Below are positions 35,726-45,328 of a DNA stretch of 64,000 nucleotides, in pieces (positions within the stretch are counted from its first letter, which is position 1; each line of letters opens with the position of its first letter). The notes under the pieces were generated by a model. It saw only the letters and a program-made list of their open reading frames with translations, had not been told where the DNA came from and ran no database searches. Source of the stretch: Candidatus Mycolicibacterium alkanivorans (GTDB lineage Bacteria; Actinomycetota; Actinomycetes; Mycobacteriales; Mycobacteriaceae); contig NZ_JAIVFL010000001.1 in assembly GCF_022760805.1 (NCBI RefSeq), positions 620,001 through 684,000 of the forward strand, given 5' to 3'. A program made the translations under genes and the position numbers.

Positions 35726-38064
35726 TCCTCGCCGCCGGTCGGATGCGGCCGGCGCGGCCGGTCGAGGTCGGCGGGGTCGGGTTCACCGCGGAAGCGGTGG
35801 TAGAGCCGCCGGCCGACGAGCAGCGCCAGCACGACCGCGCCGGACAGGGTGATGGCGAACAGCACCTTGCCGTAGGCGTTGGAATGCACCGACAAGCGCA
35901 CCGGCTCGCCGAGCTGCAGCCCGTCCGGGGTGCGCAAGGTGACGTCGACGGCGACGCGCTGGGTGAAGTGCACCTCGATGGGCACGCGCAGCGGCAGATA
36001 ACCCGGCGGCACCTCCTGCTCGCCGAGGTCGGTCACCTTCATTCCGGGCGGGGCGTCGACCTGCAGCCAGACCCGGATGGGCACGGCAAGGTCATTGCGC
36101 ACCGCAAGCGGCAGCGGGCTGTGCTCGGTGGCCAGGGTGTAGGAGCCGCCGGGGTTGACGATGGTGACCGCGCCGAACAGGTCGGTGATGGTCCTGCCGA
36201 CCACGGCCAGCCGTTGACGGGCAAGGTCGTTGCGGGTCCGCGGGGACTCGGTCTGGCTCAGCGCCCGCAGCATGTCCTCGCGCAGCGGGGCGGTGTACTG
36301 CTGGCCGGTCAGTCCGGTGCGCGGGTCGGTGGTCAGGGCGGCGGTCAATCCCCGCAACCGGTCCGCCTGCCCGCCGATCGTCTCCACGACGTCGTCGTCG
36401 AATCGGCCCCGGACGTCATCGGGGGACGGGGGGCCGGGGTTCTCCCCCGGGGGCATCGCAGCGGTCTCGCTGACCAGAGCGGGCAGCGGCCGAGGGGCGG
36501 CCAGTCCGGAGCGGATCGTCGTGGCCAGCGCGGTCAGCATGGCCTGTGCGTCGTCGGGCTGCGGGCTCCACTTCAGCGGCGGCAGCAGGATCTGGGTGCG
36601 CGGCTCGGTCTCCGGCCGCAGGGCGCGCCACAGCATGGCGGCGAGCGCGTCCTGACGGCGGGCGATGGTGGAGTCGTGGTTGAGCGGCACGGTCAGCGAC
36701 GGGTCGACGTAGGTCGGTAGGTCCGGGTCGGTGCCGACGCCGGCCAGCGCGGCGCCGACGGCCGGGTCGAACGGCGCCACCACAACCTGATGCGACAACC
36801 GGTGCGGGGTCAGGTCGGCGATCATCGGCTCGCCGGTCGAGGAGTCTTGGGCGGTGATGCTGGCGGCCGCGACGGCGACCGTGGCGCCTTGGCCGTTGAG
36901 CAGGTCGAGCGCCGGGGCGGTCAGCGGGCCGTCACCCAGAATGGTGACGCCGCGGGTGGCGGTGACGCCCAGAATCTGGTCGATGACCTTGCCTGCGTTG
37001 GTGGTCGCCGCGGCGGCCAGCCCGCCGTCACCGACCCGCCGCAACGCCCCGAGGTCGGCCTGGGCGTAGGGAGTCGGCGCGACACAGATCCGTTTGGCCA
37101 GCGCCCGCAGCCGATCCAGCCAGGCGGTCGCCGCGGCCTGCCCCGTACCCGGGTGCGAGGCCGTCCCCATCCCGTCGGGCGAGTCGGCTACCACGTAGCC
37201 GGCTGTCATGGCGTTGACGGTCACCAACAGGTCGGGGTCGATGGTCAGGCACAGCGCGCGGGCGACCTGTCCGTCGGGATCGACAGCCGGGCTGGTGGCG
37301 AAATCGGCGGCCGACAACAGGGTGTCGAGCCGGCCGCCGCTGGCTAGCGACACCGCCAGGTCGTCGTTCATCAACCGCACCGGTGTGGTGCCGCCGGGCA
37401 CGCCGGGTGCCAGCCGCGGCTTGTCCGCCAAAGGCCAAAGCATCGTCACCGCAACGGGTTTGGCGGTGTCCGGGGCGACGACGTCGGCCACCGCATCGCC
37501 GGTGGAGTTGGCCGGATCCGCCGGCACGCCAAGGACCGGCAGTAGGAAGCGGGCGTCGTCGAGGCGGGCGGCCTCGCCGAAGTCGGGGGTGCCGTTGACG
37601 TTGACCAGCAGCGGGTAGACGCCGGGCTTGTCGACGCCGAGCGAGGGCACGGCGTCTCCGCGCAGCGGGTAGGAGAACGTGAAGCCGACGGCCCGGCCGC
37701 GCGGGATCTCCGCTGCGATGTTGGTGAAGTCGCCGACCGGTTGGTACGCGTCGGTGCTGCCGTCGAGGGTGGTTCGCAGGCCCGACGACGAGGTCACCGC
37801 GACGGCGTGTTCGAGGCGGGCGACGACGTCGCGCACCGGACGGTCGCCGACGTTGGTGATGGTGCCGGTGACGGAGAGGGTCGGCTCGCTGGTGGTGGTC
37901 ACCAGATCGGGTGTGACGGCGTCGATGCGGACGTGCAGGAAGGGCGCGGAGCTGGGTTCGCCGGCGGCGGCGGGCGCCGCGGTCGTGGGTAGGCCCAGCA
38001 GGGCGAGCAGTCCGACGATCAGCAGGTACCGCGCCGCGCCGCCGGCGCGGCCGCGTGCCGTCAC
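35722..38064 (-). CDS. DUF6049 secreted/membrane-anchored protein (Rv3909-type)
   Basis: 780 aa from GTG at 38064, overlapping the mutT4 stop by 3 bp; an upstream extension of 91 codons is only mutT4 sequence read in another frame. Signal peptide: [21 protein letters not shown] large extracytoplasmic part with beta-rich stretches ([20 protein letters not shown]) follows, then one C-terminal membrane helix ([20 protein letters not shown]) and a short basic tail. Function unknown. It sits between mutT4 and murJ in all mycobacteria I know, which suggests an envelope role. Confidence 0.88.
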   Translation of the reverse strand: MTARGRAGGAARYLLIVGLLALLGLPTTAAPAAAGEPSSAPFLHVRIDAVTPDLVTTTSEPTLSVTGTITNVGDRPVRDVVARLEHAVAVTSSSGLRTTLDGSTDAYQPVGDFTNIAAEIPRGRAVGFTFSYPLRGDAVPSLGVDKPGVYPLLVNVNGTPDFGEAARLDDARFLLPVLGVPADPANSTGDAVADVVAPDTAKPVAVTMLWPLADKPRLAPGVPGGTTPVRLMNDDLAVSLASGGRLDTLLSAADFATSPAVDPDGQVARALCLTIDPDLLVTVNAMTAGYVVADSPDGMGTASHPGTGQAAATAWLDRLRALAKRICVAPTPYAQADLGALRRVGDGGLAAAATTNAGKVIDQILGVTATRGVTILGDGPLTAPALDLLNGQGATVAVAAASITAQDSSTGEPMIADLTPHRLSHQVVVAPFDPAVGAALAGVGTDPDLPTYVDPSLTVPLNHDSTIARRQDALAAMLWRALRPETEPRTQILLPPLKWSPQPDDAQAMLTALATTIRSGLAAPRPLPALVSETAAMPPGENPGPPSPDDVRGRFDDDVVETIGGQADRLRGLTAALTTDPRTGLTGQQYTAPLREDMLRALSQTESPRTRNDLARQRLAVVGRTITDLFGAVTIVNPGGSYTLATEHSPLPLAVRNDLAVPIRVWLQVDAPPGMKVTDLGEQEVPPGYLPLRVPIEVHFTQRVAVDVTLRTPDGLQLGEPVRLSVHSNAYGKVLFAITLSGAVVLALLVGRRLYHRFRGEPDPADLDRPRRPHPTGGEE

Positions 38065-38747
38065 GTTCCCGGTCCGCAGCCGTTCGTCCGCGGCCCGGAC
38101 TGGCGCGGCCCAGCCTCGTCGGAGCGACGGTTGCGGGTGTGCGAATGCGTCTGCGGGCGTCGCCGCGGTGCGAAGCGCGGCAGGGGCGGCAGCGCCGCCG
38201 GGCCGTCGGACTGCAGAAGTTCGATCAGTTCCCCGGCCACTTGGGCCAGCCGGCGCTCGTCGGCGTAGGCGAGCCGACGGGGCAGTTCGTCCAGCGGCAC
38301 CCACGCCACCTCGGTGACCTCGAGGTCCTCGTCGCACAGCTCGCCGCCGGAGAACCGCATCAGATAATGATGGACGGTCTTGTGGACGCGGCGGCCCTCG
38401 GTGACGAACCAGTAGTCGATGCTGCCCAGCGCAGCTAGGACGTGACCCTGGATGCCGGTCTCCTCAGCGACTTCGCGGATGGCCGTCTGCTCGGCGGTCT
38501 CGCCCTGTTCGATATGCCCCTTGGGCAGCGACCACAGCATGCGGCCGCGCCGGTCGACCCGGCCGATCAGCGCGGCAACTTGTGCTTCGCGGGGACCGTC
38601 GATGTTGTCGATCACCAAGCCGCCGGCCGAGGTCTCGGTTTCGGCGGCGTGGTTGTCGGCTGCGACGTGCTCCGGCGGACCGGCCGCGCGTCGGCCACGG
38701 CGCCGACCCCGGCGCCGTCGTGGTTTGGCCTGTTCGCCGTCCGACAC
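38061..38747 (-). CDS. mutT4: NUDIX hydrolase MutT4
   Basis: 228 aa from GTG at 38747 ([20 protein letters not shown]). A very basic N-terminus precedes the NUDIX domain, starting [14 protein letters not shown]. The NUDIX box is complete: G-H-I-E-Q-G-E then REVAEETGI. It ends in a basic Pro/Arg-rich tail. M. tuberculosis Rv3908 is the counterpart. It is thought to hydrolyse nucleotide derivatives; the substrate here is inferred from family only. Divergent from pcnA. Confidence 0.92.
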   Translation of the reverse strand: MSDGEQAKPRRRRGRRRGRRAAGPPEHVAADNHAAETETSAGGLVIDNIDGPREAQVAALIGRVDRRGRMLWSLPKGHIEQGETAEQTAIREVAEETGIQGHVLAALGSIDYWFVTEGRRVHKTVHHYLMRFSGGELCDEDLEVTEVAWVPLDELPRRLAYADERRLAQVAGELIELLQSDGPAALPPLPRFAPRRRPQTHSHTRNRRSDEAGPRQSGPRTNGCGPGT

Positions 38748-38846
38748 CCAAGCGATAGTAGCTGGCACGCGATGACCCACCGTCCCGCACTCGCCGGTAG
38801 CCGCCTGCACCGTCGGACTGCTCGGCCTCTCCTTCGTCCTCCTGCT

Positions 38847-38864
38847 CAGGCGGCACGCCGCCTG
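38847..38864. promoter_or_regulatory. 18-bp palindrome between mutT4 and pcnA
   Basis: CAGGCGGC, AC, GCCGCCTG: an 8-bp inverted repeat with a 2-nt centre, in the 145-bp divergent gap and 28 bp before the pcnA GTG. It could be an operator or a hairpin in the pcnA leader. A related sequence CGTCGGACT is found on both sides (around 38812 and 38869). Confidence 0.4.
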
Positions 38865-38892
38865 TATCGTCGGACTACTAGGCTGACCCGAC

Positions 38893-40338
38893 GTGTCCGA
38901 AACCCCCCAGGACGTCGAGTTGCTCGCGCGGGCGCTCGTCGAGCTCAACCGGCAGGGCGAACTGCTCGGTGAGCTCGGCGCGCTGTTCGCTGCCGCGGGC
39001 CGTGAGCTTTACCTCGTCGGCGGCAGCGTGCGCGACGCCGTCCTGGGTCGGCTGACCACCGACCTCGACTTCACCACCGATGCCCGGCCCGAGCAGGTGC
39101 AGCGAATCGTGCGGCCGTGGGCCGACGCCTTGTGGGACACCGGCATCGACTTCGGCACGGTCGGGGTGGGCAAGGCCGGCCAGCGGGTGGAGATCACCAC
39201 CTTCCGCGCCGACAGCTACGACCAGGTGTCGCGCCATCCGCAGGTGCACTACGGCGACAACCTCGAGGACGACCTGGTGCGCCGCGACTTCACCGTCAAC
39301 GCGATGGCGGTGCGCATCACCGCCGACGGCCCGGGGGAGTTCATCGATCCGCTCGACGGTCTGGCGGCGGTGCGGATGCGGGTCCTCGACACCCCGGCCA
39401 AGCCCTCGGTGTCCTTCGGCGACGATCCGCTGCGGATGCTGCGGGCGGCGAGGTTCGTCTCGCAGCTGCAGTTCGGGGTGGCCGACCGGGTCCGGCAGGC
39501 GATCGAGGAGATGGCGCCGCAGCTGGCGCGCATCACCGTCGAACGGATCGCCGTCGAGCTGGACAAGATGCTGCTGGGCGCCGACCCGGTCGCCGGGATC
39601 GACCTGATGGTGCAGACCGGCATGGGCGAGGTGGTGCTGCCGGAGATCGGCGGGATGCAGATGGCCATCGACGAACACCATCAGCACAAGGACGTTTACC
39701 AGCACTCGCTGACGGTGCTGCGCCAGGCGATGGCGTTGGAGGACGATCCCGACCTGGTGCTGCGCTGGGCGGCACTGCTCCACGACATCGGCAAGCCCGC
39801 CACCCGCGAGCACGAACCCGACGGCGGGGTGAGCTTCCACCACCACGAGGTCGTCGGCGCCAAGATGGTCCGCAAGCGGATGCGCGCACTGAAGTACTCC
39901 AAGCAGATGGTCGACGACGTCTCCCAGCTGGTCTATCTGCACCTGCGATTCCACGGCTATGGCGACGGCAAGTGGACCGACGCAGCGGTGCGCCGCTACG
40001 TCGCCGATGCCGGCCCACTGCTACCCAAGCTGCACAAGCTGGTGCGCGCGGACTGCACCACTCGCAACAAGCGGCGTGCGGCGCGGCTGCAGGCCAACTA
40101 CGACGACCTCGAGACGCGCATCGCCGAACTGGCCGCCAAGGAGGACCTCGCGCGGGTGCGCCCCGACCTGGACGGCGACGAGATCATGCAGCTGCTGGAC
40201 ATCCCGCCGGGCCCGCAGGTCGGTCAGGCCTGGAGATTCCTGAAGGAGCTGCGGCTGGACCGCGGCCCGCTGTCCCGCGAGGAGGCCACCGCCGAACTGC
40301 TGTCGTGGTGGAACGAGAAGGGCTCGCGCAGCGTCTGA
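38893..40338 (+). CDS. pcnA: CCA-adding tRNA nucleotidyltransferase / PcnA with HD domain
   Basis: 481 aa from GTG at 38893 ([18 protein letters not shown]). Nucleotidyltransferase signature [20 protein letters not shown], with the two metal Asp in D-L-D-F; then [13 protein letters not shown] and [21 protein letters not shown] domain: [18 protein letters not shown] and [18 protein letters not shown]. Adds CCA to tRNA 3' ends. It corresponds to Rv3907c. Confidence 0.95.
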   Translation: MSETPQDVELLARALVELNRQGELLGELGALFAAAGRELYLVGGSVRDAVLGRLTTDLDFTTDARPEQVQRIVRPWADALWDTGIDFGTVGVGKAGQRVEITTFRADSYDQVSRHPQVHYGDNLEDDLVRRDFTVNAMAVRITADGPGEFIDPLDGLAAVRMRVLDTPAKPSVSFGDDPLRMLRAARFVSQLQFGVADRVRQAIEEMAPQLARITVERIAVELDKMLLGADPVAGIDLMVQTGMGEVVLPEIGGMQMAIDEHHQHKDVYQHSLTVLRQAMALEDDPDLVLRWAALLHDIGKPATREHEPDGGVSFHHHEVVGAKMVRKRMRALKYSKQMVDDVSQLVYLHLRFHGYGDGKWTDAAVRRYVADAGPLLPKLHKLVRADCTTRNKRRAARLQANYDDLETRIAELAAKEDLARVRPDLDGDEIMQLLDIPPGPQVGQAWRFLKELRLDRGPLSREEATAELLSWWNEKGSRSV

Positions 40339-40344
40339 CTGTGC

Positions 40345-40860
40345 ATGGACTATTGCCTGGGACCCGGGGACGGCACCGCGGCGATGTTCAGCGGGCGGCC
40401 CGACTTCGACCTCGACGGAAACGGTGAATTCGATTCTGTGCGAATCGATTTCGACGGAGACGGCGTGTTCGACGACGCGCTGGCCGACTTGGACGGGGAC
40501 GGTCTGGCCGACCATGCCGCCCTGGATCTGGACGACGACGGCACCGCCGAGAGTCTCTACACCGACGACGGGTCGGGCACCTGGGCCATGACTTCCATCG
40601 GCCCGGTGGGGCCGTTGCGGTGGTTCAGTCTGGACGGGGCGGAGCACACCGGCGAGGGGCCGGCCGACGTCGACGGCGACGGCAGCCCCGACCGGTTGTT
40701 CGACGTCGACCGCGACGGTGTGGCCGATCGGGCGCTACGGACGACCGACGGGACGGCCGGCGTCGGATGGGTGGACACCGATGGCGACGGGCGCTGGGAC
40801 GTCAAGCTGATCGACACCGATGGCGACGGCTCGGCCGACGACGCGACGGCACTCGACTAG
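40345..40860 (+). CDS. Asp-rich repeat protein, putative Ca2+-binding
   Basis: 171 aa from ATG at 40345, 6 bp after pcnA. The product contains about eight D-x-D-G-D-G-x-x-D type units (for example DFDGDGVFDD, DLDGDGLADHA, DVDGDGSPDR, DTDGDGRWDV, DTDGDGSADD), the loop pattern of EF-hand, dockerin and thrombospondin type 3 calcium sites. There is no signal peptide or membrane segment. The theoretical pI must be very low. Similar proteins in mycobacteria are sometimes labelled pullulanase, for which I see no catalytic domain. Role unknown. Confidence 0.75.
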   Translation: MDYCLGPGDGTAAMFSGRPDFDLDGNGEFDSVRIDFDGDGVFDDALADLDGDGLADHAALDLDDDGTAESLYTDDGSGTWAMTSIGPVGPLRWFSLDGAEHTGEGPADVDGDGSPDRLFDVDRDGVADRALRTTDGTAGVGWVDTDGDGRWDVKLIDTDGDGSADDATALD

Positions 40861-40956
40861 ACCGTGGGCACCGCGCACACGCCCCTCGGAGTTCCGCTGG
40901 TCACCAGGAACACCGATGACGTCGACCAGCTCGGCGTCGAACTACTGGCGCGTTGA
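40861..40956 (+). pseudogene. Remnant: C-terminal end of a VapC-type PIN toxin
   Basis: Directly after the stop of the Asp-rich gene and in the same frame, the sequence reads [20 protein letters not shown], then LGVELLAR and TGA at 40954-40956. The pattern [16 protein letters not shown] is typical of the last 30 residues of VapC PIN-domain toxins. No N-terminal PIN part and no antitoxin gene are present, so this is a fragment. Identification rests on a short match. Confidence 0.55.
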
Positions 40957-41754
40957 CGAGCTGGCCTGTCACCGCCGGAGATGTGTGCCGCCAGTATGGA
41001 TCTGGCGCAGCACCACCGACACCGGCACCGCGGTCGCGATGCGTTCGAGTTGCCACCACGTTGAGCTCAGCGCGCGGCCGTCGCTGGGTGACCAGGTAGC
41101 AGAAGTCGACTGCGGACCCCGTGACCCGCTGCGCGCCGTCCTCGGGACCCCACGTCCACGCGCCCCCGTCGGGTGCACTCAACTCCACCCGGAACGGTTC
41201 GGCGGGCGCGGCGAGCCCGTGGACGGAGAACGCGAAGTCGCGGGTCCGCACGCCCAGGTGGGCAATCGACTTCAGCCGCGCGGTCGGCCGCACCGCCACA
41301 CCCAGCGTGTCGGCGACGTCGAGGCCGTGTGCCCAGGTCTCCATCAGCCGCGCGGTCGCCGTGGACGCAGCGCTCATCGGCGGGCCGAACCACAGCAGCT
41401 TGCGTCCGTCGGCCACGGATTGCAGCTCCTCGTGCAGCCGGGTCCGCGTCTGGCGCCACTGGACCAGCAGCTCGTGAGGCGGCGTGGTCGCAGTCAGTTC
41501 CTCGGCGGCCTTGTCGAGAAGCCCAGCGGGTCGGCCGCGGCGGCGGCGAGCATGTCCCCGAAGGCGGCCTCGTCGGTGATCGACGTCAGGGCCGCCCGAT
41601 CGGTCCACCACAGGTGCGCGATCTGGTGTGCGATCGTCCACCCCGGAGCGGGGGTGGGCTGTGCCCAGCCGGCCGGGGTCAGCGGGCTCACCAGAGAGTC
41701 GAGGGCGTCGCTCTCATCCCGTAGATCGTCGATGATCTCGTCGGCGGTGCTCAT
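40901..41754 (-). pseudogene. TIGR03084/maleylpyruvate isomerase-type protein, frameshifted (Rv0036c-type)
   Basis: The N-terminus begins at ATG 41754 ([20 protein letters not shown]), with [20 protein letters not shown], and runs into a premature stop at 41494 after ADPLGF. The adjacent frame continues the family sequence, [20 protein letters not shown], then [20 protein letters not shown] and [11 protein letters not shown]. One missing base near 41519-41521 explains both frames. The C-terminus after CYLVTQRR does not resemble the family and overlaps the VapC remnant, so the 3' end may also be replaced. DinB-fold metal-dependent thiol transferase-like family; probably inactive unless the frameshift is a sequencing error. 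Confidence 0.75.
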
Positions 41755-41763
41755 GGCCAAACT

Positions 41764-43053
41764 CTAGATGCTGATCGCCCGCCGCCGGCCCACGATCGCG
41801 TGCACCGCCAGCCCGGCCAGGTAGATCACCGAGCCGGCCAGCGCCAGCACCGGCGCCTGGCCGTCGAGCGGGATGACCGCCGCCGATACCGCAATCGCCA
41901 CTATGAACGACAACCAGAACAGCGAGTCCTGGACGGCGAACACGTGTCCGCGCAGGGCGTCGTCGACGTCGATCTGCATCGCGGTGTCCGCGCACAACTT
42001 GACCACCTGGCCGGCCAGGCCCAGGAAGAAACCGCACACCACCATCACCACCAGCTGCAGGGTGGCCCCGGCCAGCTGGATCACTGCAGCGAAGATCAGC
42101 GCTGCGTTGGTGGTGGCGTAGCGGCCCCATCGTCGTACCGCCGGCGGGGTCACCACGTTGGCCAGAAACGAGCCGCTTCCAGTGGCTGCTACGAACACCA
42201 CCGCCGTACCGAGGCCGAGCCCGGCCACGGCCGGGGTGTCGCTGTGCCGCACGATCACCAGGACCAGCAGCGTGTTGATGCCGAACACCATGCGGTGGGC
42301 GGAAAGACCGGACAGGGTGGCGGCCACCGTCGGGGTTCCCGCCGCGGTGCGCGCGCCATAGATCCACCCCGTCGCCACCGCGTAGAAGGCCGAACCGTGG
42401 ACCGCCCGTGCGGTGTCGTCGGGTCCGAGTTCATGGTGGGGAAAGCGCATCGACAGCACCAACGCGACTGCGACGGGGACCGCGACCAGGAAGATGACCG
42501 TGGCCGCCCCGGCATCGCCCGACCCGAACAGCCAGCGGGGCAGCAGCATGAAGTTGGCGCCCAGGAAGGTCGCGGTTGCCCCGGTGGCGGTGGCCACCGA
42601 GTTCATCGTGACGACCTGCTCGCGCGGGACGACGTGCGGCAGCGCGGCCGACAGGCCGGAGGTGACGAACCGGCTGAAGCCGTTGACGATCAACGCCCCG
42701 CACAGCACGGCTGATTCGCCGGCGCCCACGGCCAGCAGCAGGCCGACGCCGGTCACCAGCAGCAGCCGCCCGACATTTGCCCAGACCAGCACCGCGCGCC
42801 GGTCCCACCGGTCCAGCAGCGCCCCGGCGAACGGGCCCACGAGGGAGTAGGGGAGGAACAGCACGGCGAAGGCCCCGGCCACCGCCCAGGGGTCGGCGGC
42901 GCGCTCCGGATTGAACAGCAGCCCGCCTGCTAGCCCGGCCTGGAACAAGCCGTCGCCGAACTGGCTTGCCGTCCTGAGCTCCAGCAGCCGCCAGAACTCG
43001 GGCAGGTTGCGCACAGAACGCCACAGCGAACCGGATGCGCTGGCGTCGACCAC
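41764..43053 (-). CDS. MFS transporter (Rv0037c-type)
   Basis: 429 aa from GTG at 43053. Twelve hydrophobic segments; MFS motif A-like loop [20 protein letters not shown] between segments 2 and 3. No binding protein or partner suggests the substrate. It shares its gene order with M. tuberculosis Rv0037c, next to yqgE. Divergent from yqgE with a 77-bp gap. Confidence 0.88.
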   Translation of the reverse strand: MVDASASGSLWRSVRNLPEFWRLLELRTASQFGDGLFQAGLAGGLLFNPERAADPWAVAGAFAVLFLPYSLVGPFAGALLDRWDRRAVLVWANVGRLLLVTGVGLLLAVGAGESAVLCGALIVNGFSRFVTSGLSAALPHVVPREQVVTMNSVATATGATATFLGANFMLLPRWLFGSGDAGAATVIFLVAVPVAVALVLSMRFPHHELGPDDTARAVHGSAFYAVATGWIYGARTAAGTPTVAATLSGLSAHRMVFGINTLLVLVIVRHSDTPAVAGLGLGTAVVFVAATGSGSFLANVVTPPAVRRWGRYATTNAALIFAAVIQLAGATLQLVVMVVCGFFLGLAGQVVKLCADTAMQIDVDDALRGHVFAVQDSLFWLSFIVAIAVSAAVIPLDGQAPVLALAGSVIYLAGLAVHAIVGRRRAISI

Positions 43054-43130
43054 CCGACCAACAGTACAAATGTGCGGGAGGCGCCCGCTTGTTCACCACA
43101 GCTACCGCATGGTGATGCCATGATGGTGGA

Positions 43131-43736
43131 GTGTCACAGTCGGAAGATCCCGAAGATTTCGTCGCGCCCGCGGCGCATCGGGTGCGGGCTGGCACGCTGC
43201 TGCTCGCCAACACCGATCTGCTCGAGCCGACGTTTCGCCGCAGCGTCATCTACGTCGTCGAACACAACGACGGCGGCACGTTGGGCGTTGTGCTCAACCG
43301 GCCCAGCGAAAACGCCGTCTACAATGTGTTGCCGCAGTGGGCCAAGTTGGCGGCCAAACCGAAGACGATGTTCATCGGCGGCCCGGTCAAACGCGGCGCC
43401 GCGCTGTGCTTGGGCGCGCTTCGCGTCGGTACAGACCCGGCCGGCATGCCCGGCCTGCGCCACGTCGCGGGCCGGATGGTGATGATCGATCTCGACGCCG
43501 ACCCGGACCTGATCGCAGCCGCCGTCGAGGGGGTGCGGATTTTCGCCGGCTACTCAGGGTGGACCATCGGCCAGCTCGACGGGGAAATCGAACGCGACGA
43601 CTGGATTGTGTTGTCCGCCTTGCCTTCTGACGTCCTGGTCGAGCCGCGGGTCGATCTGTGGTCGCGGGTGTTGCGTCGCCAGCCGCTACCGCTGTCGCTG
43701 CTGGCGACCCATCCGATCGACGTCAGCCGCAACTAG
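43131..43736 (+). CDS. YqgE/AlgH family protein (UPF0301)
   Basis: 201 aa from GTG at 43131 behind GGTGGA. Family signatures: AGTLLLANTDLLEPTFRRSV, GGTLGVVLNRPSENAV, MFIGGPVKRGAALCL and GYSGWTIGQLDGEIERDDW. The structure of the family is known but its function is not; proposed roles concern transcriptional or redox control. It corresponds to Rv0038. Confidence 0.93.
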   Translation: MSQSEDPEDFVAPAAHRVRAGTLLLANTDLLEPTFRRSVIYVVEHNDGGTLGVVLNRPSENAVYNVLPQWAKLAAKPKTMFIGGPVKRGAALCLGALRVGTDPAGMPGLRHVAGRMVMIDLDADPDLIAAAVEGVRIFAGYSGWTIGQLDGEIERDDWIVLSALPSDVLVEPRVDLWSRVLRRQPLPLSLLATHPIDVSRN

Positions 43737-43804
43737 TCGCGCGCCAGCCGCGCGGCCAGGCCGACCGGCATCAGCGCCACGACGGGCAGCGGCGTGTCAG
43801 AGGA

Positions 43805-44146
43805 TCACTCGCAGGAGCGGGTGCAGCTCGTGCAGCTACCCGCGCAGCTGGAGGACGCCGTTTGCTTACGGGCGGCGAAGCGGGCGCCCTGCCAGGAACC
43901 CGCGGCAACGGTGCCGACCGCGCCGACCGCACACAGAATCAGCACCGTCAGTGCGATCGAGGCGGGGGCGGCCAGCGCTGCAGCGCCGCCGGCTGCGAGC
44001 ATGCCGCCGGCCGCGACCTGGGTCGGGGCCACCGCGCGCATGACCTGCGCGGTCAGGTCAGCCCCGGCCGGGCGGGACAGGGTCCACACGCCGGAACCCC
44101 CGACCAGCACGGCCAGAAACAGGCACACCACGCCCGCAAGGAACAT
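43805..44146 (-). CDS. Conserved membrane protein with Cys-rich C-terminus (Rv0039c-type)
   Basis: 113 aa from ATG at 44146. Membrane segments at about 2-20 (LAGVVCLFLAVLVGGSGVW), 40-60 and 62-84 (SIALTVLILCAVGAVGTVAA). It ends S-S-C-A-G-S-C-T-S-C-T-R-S-C-E: four cysteines in 13 residues, possibly a metal site or disulfide cluster. It lies 23 bp downstream of mtc28 on the same strand and follows yqgE convergently. Function unknown. Confidence 0.75.
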   Translation of the reverse strand: MFLAGVVCLFLAVLVGGSGVWTLSRPAGADLTAQVMRAVAPTQVAAGGMLAAGGAAALAAPASIALTVLILCAVGAVGTVAAGSWQGARFAARKQTASSSCAGSCTSCTRSCE

Positions 44147-44169
44147 GCGGCAACAATACGAGCCGGACG

Positions 44170-45075
44170 TCAGCGCTGCGTAGCGGGCACCGCGGGAACC
44201 GGAACGGGGACGGTGACGGTCACGGTCGCGGTGGCGCCCGCATCGGAGACCGGTGCTGCCGCCGGCGCAGGTGCCGCTGCGGTCGCGGGCGCCGCGGTCG
44301 GGGAGGTCACCCGGAAGCCGTTGACGATGGCGTCGGTCGCGTCGGCCGTCGCGACGACCTGGTTGGCCGCGGTCGTCACATCCAGCGACACCAGGTAGCG
44401 GTCGGCACCCGACTGCGCGATGACGTAACGCCGGGAGGTGTTCAGCGTCTGGTCGTTCTCGCGGTACGTGCCCTCGATGATTGACGACGGGAAGCCGCCG
44501 AAGTCGGCCAGGGATGCGTCGGTGGACTGCCAGTTGAACAGCTGCTGGGCGTCGACGTAGCCGTGGGTGATGGCTTCCTTCGGGTTGAAGTCGCCGACCA
44601 GTTTGTAGACCTTAAGCGCGGCGTTGGAGGTGTAGAGCCCGTCGCCGCCCAGGCGGTCGGCCAGCACGGTGAACGCGTCGGGCACGTTGGGGTCCGGGAC
44701 GACGCTCCAGCCCCGCGGCATGGGCAGGACGATGTTGAGGGCGGTGAACCCGGTGGCCTTCTGCGGCTCCATGGTTACGCCCTTCTCCTTGAAGAAGTCG
44801 GCGATGGTGCCGGACTGAGCCGGGACGAGGGTCGCCGGGGCTGCCACCGCCGTGGGCGCCGCCGTCACGGTGGTCGGCACCTCCAGCGGCGCGGTGGCTG
44901 CGGTCGGCCCGGCGGCCAGCGGTGCGACGGCGGCGGTCTCAGTGACGGCCGGCGCGGGGGGGAGCGGAAGAACCGGGTCGGCTGTTGCGTTGGCGCCGGC
45001 AAACCCGAGTACTGCGGCCGAACCGGCGGCCACACCACCTACTACTACCCGCCAGTTACGGGCGATCCTGATCAT
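44170..45075 (-). CDS. mtc28: Secreted Pro/Ala-rich antigen, Mtc28-like (LpqN/LpqT family)
   Basis: 301 aa from ATG at 45075 ([20 protein letters not shown]); the frame upstream is not used. Signal peptide with probable cleavage after ANA (about residue 30). The mature part begins with a Pro/Ala/Thr-rich stretch, then an LpqN-type domain ([60 protein letters not shown]), and ends in a repetitive Ala/Pro/Val tail. The M. tuberculosis counterpart is the proline-rich 28-kDa antigen Rv0040c. Envelope role not established. Confidence 0.85.
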   Translation of the reverse strand: MIRIARNWRVVVGGVAAGSAAVLGFAGANATADPVLPLPPAPAVTETAAVAPLAAGPTAATAPLEVPTTVTAAPTAVAAPATLVPAQSGTIADFFKEKGVTMEPQKATGFTALNIVLPMPRGWSVVPDPNVPDAFTVLADRLGGDGLYTSNAALKVYKLVGDFNPKEAITHGYVDAQQLFNWQSTDASLADFGGFPSSIIEGTYRENDQTLNTSRRYVIAQSGADRYLVSLDVTTAANQVVATADATDAIVNGFRVTSPTAAPATAAAPAPAAAPVSDAGATATVTVTVPVPVPAVPATQR

Positions 45076-45217
45076 CGCAGATGTCCTTTTCCGACACGGT
45101 TGGGCCTGGTGAGACCCCTTGTCCCGGGCTGACAGTAGTGGGCGTGAGAAGCCGCGGGCTAGGCCTGGAACTGAGCTGGAACCAACCTCTGACCGCTCTG
45201 CAACGCAACTGATACCA

Positions 45218-45246
45218 GAGCGTTGCCGGGGTGCCCGGCAACGCTC
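45218..45246. other. Perfect 13-bp hairpin in the mtc28-leuS divergent region
   Basis: GAGCGTTGCCGGG, loop GTG, CCCGGCAACGCTC. It lies 143 bp before mtc28 and 83 bp before leuS, outside both genes and on neither 3' end. No U-tract. It may be an insulator, an attenuator in an upstream transcript, or a regulator site. Confidence 0.6.
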
Positions 45247-45314
45247 ACAATGGCCACCGGCAGTAGCCCAGATCACGCCGGCTCGGCGGGTGGTCGGCGT
45301 CGGACAATGGTGCT

Positions 45315-45320
45315 TATAAC
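45315..45320 (+). promoter_or_regulatory. leuS -10 element, probably giving a leaderless mRNA
   Basis: TATAAC ends 8 nt before the leuS GTG, and no ribosome site lies between them. In mycobacteria a TANNNT-like -10 at this distance from an RTG codon marks leaderless transcripts; the sixth base is C here rather than T. Confidence 0.5.
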
Positions 45321-45328
45321 CTGTCTGC

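Noticed and set aside
34217-35803. 528-codon open frame antisense to murJ
   Set aside because: His/Arg/Asp/Gln-rich translation typical of reverse-strand shadows; no start context and no homology.
38065-38337. Long N-terminal extension of the DUF6049 protein
   Set aside because: It is Arg/Pro/Ala-rich shadow of the mutT4 3' end; the GTG at 38064 lies directly before a clear signal peptide.
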